NCBI RefSeq assembly: GCF_000425665.1
Contig: NZ_KE384433.1
Coordinates: 18,435 to 74,639 of the forward strand
Length of the DNA stretch: 56,205 bases
Reading direction: 5' to 3'
Source: Gemella cuniculi DSM 15828
Lineage (GTDB): Bacteria; Bacillota; Bacilli; Staphylococcales; Gemellaceae
Positions within the stretch are counted from its first letter, which is position 1, and each line of letters starts with the position of its first letter. The position numbers and the translations under genes were made by a program. Below the pieces are notes generated by a model that was not told the DNA's origin, did no database searches, and saw only the letters and a list, made by a program, of their open reading frames with translations. This document shows, piece by piece, positions 1 through 9,291 of the stretch.

Positions 1-2018
1 ACAACATGTTGATCTTGTTCTTCAACTTTTCCTGAAACTGGTGCTGAATTTTCTTCAAGTTTTACAAATTCGTATCCTTCGAACACTTTTTGTTCTGTTT
101 GATATTCTTCACCTATTGGGCTATCTTTTTTTACCGATGCTGTTTCTTCTAATACTTCACCATCTTCAGTTATGTATTTTACATCAACGTTTCCTTTTAC
201 TAACTCATATTCATAAACAACAGTTTTCTTATCTTCAGTTACTTTTCCATTTTCTGGGTCTGAACTACCTTTATGACCTACTAAACGGTATGTTTTTCCA
301 TCTTTTGTTATTTCTTTTGGTTTATACTCATCAGTGTCTGAAGAATATGGTGAATCTACTAGTTCTTCTTTTACTACCGATTGTGTTTCCTTGATTTCAG
401 TGTCTGTATCTTTTATAACATATCTTACATCTACGCTTCCTACTGGTTTATAGAATCCTGAATCAATAGACCAGTCACTAGCATTTTGAATAGTTACAGT
501 TGTTTCTGTTCCGTTTGAATCTTTTTCTTTATCAGTTCCTTCATTTACTTTAGTCGGACGATATCCTTCAGGCACATCAAATCTTACAGTATAAGCTCCA
601 TTATATACTTTACTGAAGTAATATTGACCATCTTCATTTGTAGTTGTTGTTCTCTCTACTCCTTTAGAATCCACCAATGTAACTTTTACATTCGGTATTC
701 CTTTTTCATCTTCATCTTGTATACCATTATTGTTCTTATCTTCCCATACTAAATTACCTAAAGCATAAGGTAAATCTTCAGAAGCACTTCCACTATCTGA
801 TCCACCAGCTACAGTAATACCTCTTGCTGTAGTTGAAGTAGAATTTATATATCGGTTGTTTTCCGTTTTACCTGACATAGATGAACTTACTTGCATTTCA
901 CTATCTGCTTGTCCTTCTTCAGGTTTTGTAGTATTTGTTGTAACAATAATATAAGCGTCTTCTATATTTTTAAAATCTATATTTAAAGTATTATCTTCAT
1001 ATTTTAATTCATATTTTTCTGTAACGTCTTCCAATTTTGTAGGATCGTAAGAATAACTAGAATTTAAAGCTACACCTTTAGGAACTTTATAGATTTTCAC
1101 CTCAGTATCCGTACTATTATACTGTGCAATATTTTTTCCATTACTATTTCTTTCAGTATATGTAGTATTTGAAACTTTTTCACGATTTATGTTAGCATAT
1201 GTTACACTTGTTACTTTATTAGCAGCTTCATTTTCTTCTGTAATTAAACTTGAAGTAGCTAAACCATTAACTGCTTTTTCAGTTTTTGCTCTATCAACTG
1301 CTTCATATTTTACTGGAACACTAAAAGTTTCCTTATTATTTCCTACTGATATTGTTGGCGTAATAGTTTTTGTTTCAGTAACTTTATCTCTATTAATAGC
1401 AACATAGTAGCTTTTACTTGCATTTATATTTCTAAGAACTTCCGCTTCTTTTGTAACTACATATTTTACTGAGTTAGTAGTAGGATCGTACTTTCCATCT
1501 GCTAATTTAATACTATCTTCTATCCATAAATTTGTTTCAAATTCTTTAGGTCTAGCTATCCCTGCCAAGTCTACTTCATCACTAAATTTTACAGTAAAGT
1601 AATCTCCAGCTTTTACTTTTTCTATAGCAAAGGTTACTTTAGCACTCAAAGAATGCCCTGCATCAACAACAACTGGATTATTATCGTGTGTTAGTGCAAT
1701 AGTTGTTTGCATATTATTTGAGATATCTTTACCTTCTACAACACTTTCTTTATTATCAGCTGTAGCAGTTTCTCCTTCTGTAGCTGTTGTTTCTGCCGCA
1801 CCTTCACTATCTTTATCAACTCCTGAACTTTGAGGTTGTTCTTCTGTTACTGTATTATTATCCGTAGTTTCTGCCGCTTGTGCACTATTTCCTACAAAAA
1901 ATAATCCTGCTGAAACTGCAACTAATGTTACACCTAATTTTAATTTTCTTATTCCGTAACGTACTATTTTTTCAGCTTGTTTCTTTTCGTTCATTTTGTA
2001 ATTATTCTTACTGTACAT
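1..2018 (-). CDS. YSIRK-type cell-wall adhesin with SdrD-B and MucBP-like repeats (partial, 3' end outside window)
   Basis: The reading frame is open from the ATG at 2018 to the window edge (672 codons, no stop). It starts MYSKNNYKMNEKKQAEKIVR and has a long signal peptide with a YGIRKLKLGVTLVAVSAG variant of the YSIRK motif and likely cleavage near residue 48 (SAQA/AE). An acidic S/T/E-rich linker follows. Residues about 90-390 resemble the ClfA/Sdr N2-N3 Ig-like ligand-binding fold (ADGKYDPTTNSVKYVVT; later KIYKVPKGVALNSSYSYDP). A SdrD-B domain lies at about 415-490 (LGNLVWEDKNNNGIQDEDE), then two MucBP-like repeats from about 525. AGGAG lies just upstream of the start. An LPXTG anchor is expected but lies outside. 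Role (host ligand or mucin adhesion) is inferred from the domains. Confidence 0.85.
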   Translation of the reverse strand, partial: MYSKNNYKMNEKKQAEKIVRYGIRKLKLGVTLVAVSAGLFFVGNSAQAAETTDNNTVTEEQPQSSGVDKDSEGAAETTATEGETATADNKESVVEGKDISNNMQTTIALTHDNNPVVVDAGHSLSAKVTFAIEKVKAGDYFTVKFSDEVDLAGIARPKEFETNLWIEDSIKLADGKYDPTTNSVKYVVTKEAEVLRNINASKSYYVAINRDKVTETKTITPTISVGNNKETFSVPVKYEAVDRAKTEKAVNGLATSSLITEENEAANKVTSVTYANINREKVSNTTYTERNSNGKNIAQYNSTDTEVKIYKVPKGVALNSSYSYDPTKLEDVTEKYELKYEDNTLNIDFKNIEDAYIIVTTNTTKPEEGQADSEMQVSSSMSGKTENNRYINSTSTTARGITVAGGSDSGSASEDLPYALGNLVWEDKNNNGIQDEDEKGIPNVKVTLVDSKGVERTTTTNEDGQYYFSKVYNGAYTVRFDVPEGYRPTKVNEGTDKEKDSNGTETTVTIQNASDWSIDSGFYKPVGSVDVRYVIKDTDTEIKETQSVVKEELVDSPYSSDTDEYKPKEITKDGKTYRLVGHKGSSDPENGKVTEDKKTVVYEYELVKGNVDVKYITEDGEVLEETASVKKDSPIGEEYQTEQKVFEGYEFVKLEENSAPVSGKVEEQDQHV

Positions 2019-2076
2019 AACTCTTCTCCTTTAATATAAATTAGTATATTTAATTCTGTATATACATGCTTTGCAT

Positions 2077-2105
2077 ATTTTACCACAATCGCAATATGAA
2101 ATCAA
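2077..2105 (-). promoter_or_regulatory. Sigma-A type promoter of the adhesin gene
   Basis: On the minus strand TTGATT (2105-2100) and TAAAAT (2082-2077) are separated by 17 bases and a TG precedes the -10 element. It lies about 60 bases upstream of the adhesin ATG. Predicted by eye. Confidence 0.5.
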
Positions 2106-2212
2106 TGTGAAAGCACTGAAATTATTATAATATTTTATGCACTCATTAGCATTATCTTATTAAATTTCAAAACATTATTTTTTAATAGCACAATTATTCT
2201 TAATATCATAAA

Positions 2213-2264
2213 TAAAAAATAAACTTAGGAACATGTTTTTTATAACATATACTTAAGTTTATTT
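2213..2264 (-). terminator. Second stem-loop downstream of the Rrf2 gene
   Basis: An 11-base perfect stem (2217-2227 with 2254-2264) encloses a smaller ATGTT/AACAT stem and is followed on the minus strand by a T-rich stretch. It may be a back-up terminator separating the Rrf2 gene from the adhesin promoter. Confidence 0.4.
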
Positions 2265-2277
2265 ATATAATTTAACA

Positions 2278-2308
2278 AAAATAGACTGTTGAAAAAATCA
2301 ACAGTCTA
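2278..2308 (-). terminator. Rho-independent terminator of the Rrf2 gene
   Basis: Perfect 11-base stem TAGACTGTTGA / TCAACAGTCTA (2282-2292 with 2298-2308), 5-base loop, then a T run when read on the minus strand. Confidence 0.8.
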
Positions 2309-2332
2309 AAGAGTTAATTAATATTATTTTCA

Positions 2333-2836
2333 TTATCCTTTAAAAAAGACATTAACTCTCTTAAATTCTTCTTCCCAATTATTCCAATCTAATCTTATTT
2401 TTGAATTATCATCTAAAATATCTTCAACGATGTCGTCAATAGTTATAGTTTCTAGTGATTTTTTTATAGATTTATTAATTGAATTTACTTTTTTCAGATA
2501 TTCTCCATAACGTTTGTCGATAGCTAATGCTCCTTCAAAAATTTTAGAAACATAATCTGTTTTTAAAACGAATATTTCTACCTCTCCGTTTAGTGCGACA
2601 TAAATGTCGTACAGTGAAATTTTTTTATTATTCTTATACTTATATCCTCCGCCTACTCCAGTATTAGCTTTTACTAAATCATGAACAACTAATTTTCTCA
2701 TAATTTTCTTTAAGTATGTTGGAGAAATGTTAAGACGCTGACTTATCTCCTTTGAATTTAGAAAAATATGTCTGTCTTGTGTATATAACATAACCATTAT
2801 ACAAATAGCTTGTTCTGTACTTTTCGTTAAATGCAT
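2333..2836 (-). CDS. Rrf2 family transcriptional regulator
   Basis: A 167-residue protein with the Rrf2 winged-helix fold: N-terminal helix (MHLTKSTEQAICIMVMLY), recognition helix (ISQRLNISPTYLKKIMRKL) and glycine-rich wing (ANTGVGGGYKY). The three-cysteine cluster of IscR/NsrR members is absent; the only cysteine is in the first helix, so an Fe-S cofactor is unlikely. It stands alone, ending in strong terminators, with the adhesin gene downstream. Target genes and signal are unknown; control of the adjacent adhesin is possible but not shown by the sequence. Confidence 0.85.
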   Translation of the reverse strand: MHLTKSTEQAICIMVMLYTQDRHIFLNSKEISQRLNISPTYLKKIMRKLVVHDLVKANTGVGGGYKYKNNKKISLYDIYVALNGEVEIFVLKTDYVSKIFEGALAIDKRYGEYLKKVNSINKSIKKSLETITIDDIVEDILDDNSKIRLDWNNWEEEFKRVNVFFKG

Positions 2837-2930
2837 AAACTCTCACCCTCTTTTCTCTTCTTAAAAGTATATAAAATAATATATATTTCTTAATATTAAT
2901 TCTATGATATATTTACCTTCTTGTCAAATA

Positions 2931-4058
2931 TTATTTAATCTTTTCTCCCCAATACTGATAATAAGTACATTCAATAGAACCATTAAATAGTTTTCTTCTT
3001 TTTGTTGCTTTTTTTCCATATAAGTGTTCAAACATTTTATTAGAAGTTAGCAAATATAGTGACCAATATTTTTGATTTTTTAATTCTTTTCCTAAATATT
3101 TGTACATATTTTCCACTTCTTTTTTCTCACCTAATCTTTCTCCATATGGTGGATTTGCTATGACACTTCCACTTTCTTTTTTTACTACAAAATCATAAAC
3201 TGACATTTGTTTAAATTTTATTACGCCTGCTAATCCAATTTCTTCTGCATTATTTTCTGCAGTAGCTATCATTTTAGGATCAATATCCGAACCGTATAAT
3301 TCCAACTCTTTCTCATAATCTATTTCTTCTTCGGCTTTGTTTCTTTCTTCTTCTACTAGTGTTTTTGGCATCCATGGCCATTTTTCAAAATCAAAACTTC
3401 TATTAATTCCAGGTGCCATATTTTGAGCTAACATTGCTGCTTCTATTAATAAAGTTCCAGAACCACAAAACAAATCATATAAAGGTGTTTCGCCTTTCCA
3501 ATTCGTAAGTTTTACCATAGCCGCTGCTAATGTTTCCTTTAGAGGTGCTGTCCCTTGTTTCGCTCTATATCCTCTCTTGTGAAGACCCTCTCCTGATGTA
3601 TCTAATAGAATAGTAGCAATATCATTTAACATAATTATTTCTAATCTGTATCTTGCACCACTTTCACTCAACCAACCAGTTATTCCATAACTTTTTTTCA
3701 TTTTTTCAACGATAGCTTTTTTCACTATTGATTGACAGTCAGAAACACTGAACAGTGTAGATTTATGACTACGTCCATCCACTGGAAACTTTGCATCCAT
3801 TGGTAAATATTTATCCCAATCTATTTCTTTTGTTTTTTCAAATAATTCTTCAAAAGTATATGCTGGAAATTGAGCAATGACTATTTTTACTCTATCTGCA
3901 CATCTTAACCAAAGATTCGAACGAACTATTGCTCTTTTATCTCCAGAATAATATACCCTACCATTTTCTACTTTTGTTTCATAACCTAAGTCTTGAACTT
4001 CTTTTGCTACTATGGATTCAATCCCCATAGGAGTTGTTGCTACTAAATTATATTTCAT
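2931..4058 (-). CDS. ypsC: THUMP-domain class I SAM-dependent RNA methyltransferase (YpsC/RlmL-like)
   Basis: 375 residues. The N-terminal THUMP/ferredoxin-like region (about 1-160; GRVYYSGDKRAIVRSNLWLR) is followed by a Rossmann methyltransferase domain with the SAM motif DLFCGSGTLLIEA and the amino-methyltransferase motif NPPYGERLG near residue 305. The family methylates guanine N2 in rRNA (RlmL) or acts on unproven targets (YpsC). It lies directly after rnpB, the order also known in Bacillus. AAGGAGG (4061-4070 as complement) lies 3-4 bases from the rnpB terminator tract, so translation probably depends on read-through or on a promoter inside rnpB. Confidence 0.88.
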   Translation of the reverse strand: MKYNLVATTPMGIESIVAKEVQDLGYETKVENGRVYYSGDKRAIVRSNLWLRCADRVKIVIAQFPAYTFEELFEKTKEIDWDKYLPMDAKFPVDGRSHKSTLFSVSDCQSIVKKAIVEKMKKSYGITGWLSESGARYRLEIIMLNDIATILLDTSGEGLHKRGYRAKQGTAPLKETLAAAMVKLTNWKGETPLYDLFCGSGTLLIEAAMLAQNMAPGINRSFDFEKWPWMPKTLVEEERNKAEEEIDYEKELELYGSDIDPKMIATAENNAEEIGLAGVIKFKQMSVYDFVVKKESGSVIANPPYGERLGEKKEVENMYKYLGKELKNQKYWSLYLLTSNKMFEHLYGKKATKRRKLFNGSIECTYYQYWGEKIK

Positions 4059-4070
4059 TTCTTCCTCCTT

Positions 4071-4095
4071 AAAAAAAGGAGCTCCTAAGAGCCCC
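4071..4095 (-). terminator. Terminator of rnpB
   Basis: Minus-strand stem GGGGCTC-TTAG-GAGCTCC followed by seven T. It abuts the ribosome binding site of the methyltransferase gene. Confidence 0.8.
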
Positions 4096-4106
4096 TAGAA
4101 CTAGTT

Positions 4107-4498
4107 ATTTTTCTTATCATAAGCCATATTCTGTATCTATCTTACTCAAGCGAGCCTAGTCAACTCTCGTAAATATAGTTGTGATCATCTGTCTAAATAT
4201 AAAATTATATTTCCTACTCCTACATTCATTTCTGCGAAGTAAGTGCTTCTACCAAAATTTGAATTGCTCACTCAAGGGGTTTACCGCGTTCCACTTTTTA
4301 CATTTCTATAAAAACTACGTCACTGTGGCACTTTCAAGATATACAACCATATAAAATTTTACTTAGGTTATATTTTCTGCCGTTACCAAAAGGTACCTAA
4401 ACTTATTTTTTCGTTTAGCGTTGAACACTACTAACATCTCAGCTAGTGTGAGTATGGACTTTCCTCAGTTTATCACTGCGATCACTCAAAGAAAAATA
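4107..4498 (-). ncRNA. rnpB: RNase P RNA, bacterial type B
   Basis: The catalytic RNA of RNase P, which matures tRNA 5' ends. On the minus strand the universal 5' element GAGGAAAGTCC lies at about 4465-4455 and the universal 3' element ACAGAATATGGCTTAT at about 4134-4119. Ends are set by the P1 pairing ATTTTTCTT (4497-4489) with AAGAAAAAT (4115-4107). The length of about 390 nt fits the Firmicutes B type. A rho-independent terminator follows. The exact ends are inferred from pairing. Confidence 0.93.
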
Positions 4499-4568
4499 TT
4501 TTTATTTAATTATCTCTTTCAATCAAAATTACAGTTCCCTACTATATTAATATATTATAACATAAAAA

Positions 4569-4766
4569 CTATTTTTCTAGAACAGAAACTTTTCCTTCCG
4601 CAATTTCCTCTAGTGCTTTTCCTACTTCTTTATGCGAAGTATATTTTTCTAATTTTTTTGTTTCTGGATCAGCAAACAATTCTCGTGCTCTTTTACTTGC
4701 TAATGATACCAACATATATTTTGAATTTACTTTTGATTTTAATACATCTAATTTTGGGTATAACAT
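4569..4766 (-). CDS. rpoZ: DNA-directed RNA polymerase omega subunit
   Basis: 65 residues, starting MLYPKLDVLKSKVNSKYMLV and containing the omega core SLASKRARELF. Omega helps assemble and stabilise RNA polymerase by binding beta'. It follows gmk by 13 bases, the usual Firmicutes gmk-rpoZ pair, and is co-transcribed with it. Its length matches short Gram-positive omegas. Confidence 0.93.
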   Translation of the reverse strand: MLYPKLDVLKSKVNSKYMLVSLASKRARELFADPETKKLEKYTSHKEVGKALEEIAEGKVSVLEK

Positions 4767-4779
4767 TTTTACTTTTCTC

Positions 4780-5433
<654 letters not shown>

Positions 5434-5526
5434 TTAATGATACCATAAATCTTACAAAAATAAAACTATTATTGCCAGCTTTAACAAATTTGTAACATTT
5501 TATATTTGTTTCAAATAACTAATTTA

Positions 5527-5853
5527 TTAAATACTACATCTAATAACACCTAATGAAATAATTCCAACTAAAACAATAACCAATAAATTTTTTGAAATTA
5601 CAGCACTTATCACGGTCGGTACGGAAGCTAGAAGATTTTCATAGTTTATTTTAGGTATTGAACCTAATTCTTGAATAAATAAATTGTCAAACCATAATGC
5701 TGACATTATTACAATTGGAACAAAATTTAAAAATTCTACTATTGCTTTAGGTAATTCAAATTTTTTTAATAAAATAAATGGCAATATTCTTGATAACCAA
5801 GTCGCTAAAACACAACCTAAAATCGTTAAAAATATATAATTAATGTAAGACAT
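5527..5853 (-). CDS. azlD: AzlD family branched-chain amino acid export subunit
   Basis: 108-residue membrane protein with four predicted hydrophobic segments, of AzlD size and character (SRILPFILLKKFELPKAIVEFLNFVPI is typical). With AzlC it forms an exporter for branched-chain amino acids or analogues. Its start overlaps the end of azlC by 14 bases, implying translational coupling. Confidence 0.85.
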   Translation of the reverse strand: MSYINYIFLTILGCVLATWLSRILPFILLKKFELPKAIVEFLNFVPIVIMSALWFDNLFIQELGSIPKINYENLLASVPTVISAVISKNLLVIVLVGIISLGVIRCSI

Positions 5854-6547
5854 TTTTTAAAATCACTCCAAATCCACATCCTAATATTGTTACTACGATT
5901 ACTAATATACTACTGGGAATAAAAATCATTCCTAAATAAATACAGATTAATGTAAATAAAATTACCAAAATTTGAACTTTTTTCTTTATAGAAAAATCTG
6001 AAACTATCTGTAAATATAAAAGTCCTATAAACATTGCAACAAGAGCAAAATCCAAACCTAATGAATAAGGATTTTTTATAAAATCACCAAGTACCGCTCC
6101 TACTATTGATGCTCCTATCCAAGTGAAATATGAAATAGCATTTACCACATTAAACCATTCATAACTTAAACGTCCATTTGTATAATTTAATTTGTTCATC
6201 CCTAATGCAAAACTTTCATCAGTAAGCAAGGTACCTATTGAAATATTTTTTAACATACTATAATTTCTAAAATATGGAGCAAGTGTCATACTCATAAGTA
6301 TCATTCTAGAATTAACCAGAAATGTGGCCATTACAATAGGAAAAATAGGGCTACCTACTGATAACATACTTACAGTAATAAACTGTGCACTCCCAGCATA
6401 AATAAACAGTGACATTGCAGCTACTAAAAAGATATTAAATCCTGCCGATTTTGCTATAATCCCGAAAGCAAGTCCTATTCCTATATATCCAAAAATTGTT
6501 GGTAAAGTATCCTTTATTGCTGTTTTTACGTCTAATTTATTATCCAT
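5840..6547 (-). CDS. azlC: AzlC family ABC-independent branched-chain amino acid exporter subunit
   Basis: 235 residues, multi-pass membrane protein with the AzlC signature near the N-terminus (DTLPTIFGYIGIGLAFGIIA) and YAGSAQFITVSML. Large subunit of the AzlCD exporter (family knowledge from Bacillus azlBCD and E. coli ygaZH). GGAGAAA precedes the ATG. A long imperfect hairpin (6580-6645) lies just upstream. Confidence 0.9.
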   Translation of the reverse strand: MDNKLDVKTAIKDTLPTIFGYIGIGLAFGIIAKSAGFNIFLVAAMSLFIYAGSAQFITVSMLSVGSPIFPIVMATFLVNSRMILMSMTLAPYFRNYSMLKNISIGTLLTDESFALGMNKLNYTNGRLSYEWFNVVNAISYFTWIGASIVGAVLGDFIKNPYSLGLDFALVAMFIGLLYLQIVSDFSIKKKVQILVILFTLICIYLGMIFIPSSILVIVVTILGCGFGVILKNVLH

Positions 6548-6579
6548 ATTTCTCCTTTTCTCATCTATTTATATAATTT

Positions 6580-6645
6580 AAGTAGGGAATGACTCTTGAA
6601 AAATCTTTGTGAATTCTTTGATTTTTAAGTCTCCCCTACCTACTT
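6580..6645 (-). repeat. Long imperfect inverted repeat between rqcH and azlC
   Basis: AAGTAGG at one end pairs with CCTACTT at the other; inside, GGGGAGACT/AGTCATTCCC and AAAAATC/GATTTTT continue the stem. No clear T run follows on the minus strand, so it is either a weak rqcH terminator or an RNA structure in the azlC leader. Confidence 0.5.
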
Positions 6646-6650
6646 ATTCT

Positions 6651-8315
6651 TTATTTTGATATCAGTTCATTTATTAAAACTTTATCAATTTTCGCTTTTA
6701 AAGTTCTCTGCCCTGTGTAAGTTACGAGTCCAGGTTTGGCTCCCGATATTTTCTTTACATTTTTTATAAGAGTCATATCTACATCAACACTATCTTCATT
6801 TTTAAATTTAGAAAAATATCCTGCAAGCATAACCGCTATATTAATAGTCTTCTCGTCTGGATTATTACTAAAAATTACAACATGGCTTCCTGGAATATCT
6901 TTTGCATGAAACCACAAAAAATCTCTTCTTGCTAATTTATTTGTAATAATATCATTTTGAATATTATTTTTACCTACATAGATAGGAATATTATTGCTAT
7001 GCACTATAAAATAATTATTTTTATTTTTCTTCCTAAAAACTCGTGCTTTTTCTTTTAAATATCCCCCTTTAACTAACTCTTCTTTTATTTCCATTAAATC
7101 AGATTTTTCCGCATTTTCTATTTGAAATTTCAAAGTTTCAAAATATAAAATATCCTGTTTTGTTGCCTCAATCTGCTCATTAAGATTTGAAATTGTTCGT
7201 TTATTTTTTTTGTACAAATTAAAATATTTTTCCGAATTTTTTTCAACACTAATATTTACGTCTAATTCTATCTTAACATCTTCCAAATTTTCACTATAAA
7301 AATTCTGCAAGATTGCAACTTCTGGAACACTATTTTTAAAAAGATATGCATTTGAAATAAGGAGTTGTCCTTTTAATTTATAATCATCTTTTTTTTCTGC
7401 TTCAGTTAATTCTTTTATTAGTATATCCAATTTTTTATTTAAACTATTAACTTTTCTTTTTATAAAAGTAAATAACTTTTTGTCAGTATTTTTATTAATT
7501 GATTCTTTTGCAACATCCATATAGTAAAAATCAAGAAGCTCTGATAATGTTTTAAACTTTATACTTTCTTCAGAATTGCTTATATCAAAGAAATAAAAAT
7601 CTTTTTTTCCATTAATATTTATAAATACTGGTTTTGAATATTCATCAAAATTTTCACAAAAATTTTTAAATTCTATTTTAATATTTTCTAAATCTTTATT
7701 TACAAAATAATTATTTAAAAGTAAGGATACCCCATAAAAATTTTTTATAAGAAATCTTTTATCTTTAATATCGAATTCCAAATTCTTATAACTGTCTAAA
7801 GCAAATGGATTATACTTCTCTTGAGTAGGGGGTAATATATAGTTCATATTAGAAATAGTTGAACGTTTATATTCCAAACTATAGCTATTTTTTAGTGATT
7901 CTATAATAACTTTATTTTCATTTGTTAAAATAATATTTGAATGTTTCCCCATAAGTTCAGCAATTAAATAATAATATTTTTCATAACCAAGCTCATCAAA
8001 ATTTTTGATTTTTAATGCTACTATACGATCATTGTTTAGTTGTTCAATATCTAAAATAATACCACCTGTTAGATATTTTCTGAGCACTGAACAAAAATTT
8101 GAAGGTGTCTTAGGGTTCTCATAGCTATTTTTTGTTAACTGCAAACGAGAACTAGTAGGATTAGCAGACAGAAATAATTTTAAATTTTTTCCTTTTCTTA
8201 CTGAAAAAATAAATTCATCTGTTGATAGATTGTTCACTTTATTGATTCTTGCTTGAATTAAACTTTCAGTCAACTCTTTTATTAATTTTTTTATAAAAAA
8301 ACCATCAAATGCCAT
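6651..8315 (-). CDS. rqcH: Rqc2 homolog RqcH (NFACT; formerly fibronectin-binding protein A family)
   Basis: 554 residues. NFACT-N domain at the N-terminus (MAFDGFFIKKLIKEL), with the invariant Asp-Arg pair at about residues 96-97 (LNNDRIVALK), central coiled coils (about 275-430) and C-terminal NFACT-R (FLWFHAKDIPGSHVVIFS). In Bacillus RqcH binds stalled 50S-peptidyl-tRNA complexes and adds C-terminal alanine tails for degradation. Older annotations call it a fibronectin-binding protein; no surface signal is present. Single-gene unit. Confidence 0.93.
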   Translation of the reverse strand: MAFDGFFIKKLIKELTESLIQARINKVNNLSTDEFIFSVRKGKNLKLFLSANPTSSRLQLTKNSYENPKTPSNFCSVLRKYLTGGIILDIEQLNNDRIVALKIKNFDELGYEKYYYLIAELMGKHSNIILTNENKVIIESLKNSYSLEYKRSTISNMNYILPPTQEKYNPFALDSYKNLEFDIKDKRFLIKNFYGVSLLLNNYFVNKDLENIKIEFKNFCENFDEYSKPVFININGKKDFYFFDISNSEESIKFKTLSELLDFYYMDVAKESINKNTDKKLFTFIKRKVNSLNKKLDILIKELTEAEKKDDYKLKGQLLISNAYLFKNSVPEVAILQNFYSENLEDVKIELDVNISVEKNSEKYFNLYKKNKRTISNLNEQIEATKQDILYFETLKFQIENAEKSDLMEIKEELVKGGYLKEKARVFRKKNKNNYFIVHSNNIPIYVGKNNIQNDIITNKLARRDFLWFHAKDIPGSHVVIFSNNPDEKTINIAVMLAGYFSKFKNEDSVDVDMTLIKNVKKISGAKPGLVTYTGQRTLKAKIDKVLINELISK

Positions 8316-8429
8316 AGTCTCCTCCTTATAGTTCTGCTCATCTTATTTTTCGATTTGCTAAACATTATAGCATACTTCAAATTAAATTTCCATATTAGCT
8401 TCGTAAGAATATTATAAATGTTTACCAAA

Positions 8430-8449
8430 AATTAGTATATATACTAATT
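8430..8449. repeat. Perfect 20-base palindrome upstream of rqcH
   Basis: AATTAGTATATATACTAATT is followed at once by a second partial copy (TATATATACTAATTA). It lies between the terC terminator and the region holding the rqcH promoter. Possible operator, or simply AT-rich symmetry. Confidence 0.35.
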
Positions 8450-8461
8450 ATATATACTAAT

Positions 8462-8505
8462 TAAAAAAAATTAATTCAGAAATTAATTTAATCCCTGAAT
8501 CAATT
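8462..8505 (-). terminator. Terminator of the terC-family gene
   Basis: Stem 8469-8479 with 8495-8505 (AATTAATTCAG against CTGAATCAATT, one G-T pair), followed on the minus strand by eight T. Confidence 0.75.
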
Positions 8506-8508
8506 TTT

Positions 8509-9282
8509 TTATTTATTCTTTTCTTCAAATTTATCAGATACTAAAATTCCCCATACCAATAGTCCAAGTAATACTATCCAAAAAATTATCGTCCAGAGTG
8601 TTGAATGAGGAAAATGTTCTGGAATTAGTGCTAATTTAGGATGTGCTGCTGCAATAACAAAAAGTTTGATTCCTACCCATCCTACTATTAAAAACGCTGC
8701 TATTTCCAAACCGGGTTTTTTCTCTAAAACTCTTATAAAAATATTAGCTGCATATCTCATAATAACAACTCCAATAAAACCACCAATTACCATAACAGAA
8801 AATTGCCCTAAATTTATACCACCAATTGTTGTTTCTGATATATGTGGTAAAGTAATGGCAATAGCAACTGCAGCTAAAATAGAGTCAATAGCAAAAGCAA
8901 TATCTGTTAGTTCCACTTTTAATACTGTCATCCAAAAACCACTTTGCTTTTTAGGACTTTCTACTTCTTGTTGATTTTTAGGAATTTTTCTTTTATCAAA
9001 AAATTCTTTTATATGACTAACCGCCATATAAATTAAGTATAAACCACCCAAAACTTGTATTTCCCAATATTGTGCTAATATTGTAATTAAAAAAATTGCA
9101 GTAATTCTAAAAATAAGTGCTCCAGCTAACCCATACATCAAAGCATGTTTTTGTTCTTTATAGGGAAGGTGACGCACCATAACCGCTAAAACTATCGCAT
9201 TATCAGCAGAAAGTAGCCCTTCTAAAATAATTAAACTAAATAATACAACTACATATTGAATTAAAATTTGTGTATCCATCAA
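8509..9282 (-). CDS. TerC family integral membrane protein (MeeF/YceF-like manganese exporter)
   Basis: 257 residues with about seven membrane segments. Conserved acidic motifs of TerC proteins are intact: LEGLLSADNAIVLAVMV (residues 20-36) and KVELTDIAFAIDSILA (about 125-140). The length equals that of Bacillus YceF (MeeF), which with YkoY exports Mn and supports metallation of secreted enzymes; that substrate is inferred from homology. No yybP-ykoY riboswitch can sit upstream, because the preceding gene ends 9 bases away. Confidence 0.87.
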   Translation of the reverse strand: MMDTQILIQYVVVLFSLIILEGLLSADNAIVLAVMVRHLPYKEQKHALMYGLAGALIFRITAIFLITILAQYWEIQVLGGLYLIYMAVSHIKEFFDKRKIPKNQQEVESPKKQSGFWMTVLKVELTDIAFAIDSILAAVAIAITLPHISETTIGGINLGQFSVMVIGGFIGVVIMRYAANIFIRVLEKKPGLEIAAFLIVGWVGIKLFVIAAAHPKLALIPEHFPHSTLWTIIFWIVLLGLLVWGILVSDKFEEKNK

Positions 9283-9291
9283 ACTCTCCTT

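Noticed and set aside
41-394. Leucine-rich open frame on the plus strand
   Set aside because: It is the antisense of the adhesin gene, has no ribosome site, and its leucines come from Glu/Lys codons on the other strand.
5499-5516. 18-base sequence ATTTGAAACAAATATAAA shared (reverse) with 17627-17644
   Set aside because: With this AT content one or two such matches are expected by chance in 56 kb; no common context was found.
8509-9282. yybP-ykoY manganese riboswitch for the TerC-family gene
   Set aside because: Only 9 bases separate it from the preceding gene, leaving no room.
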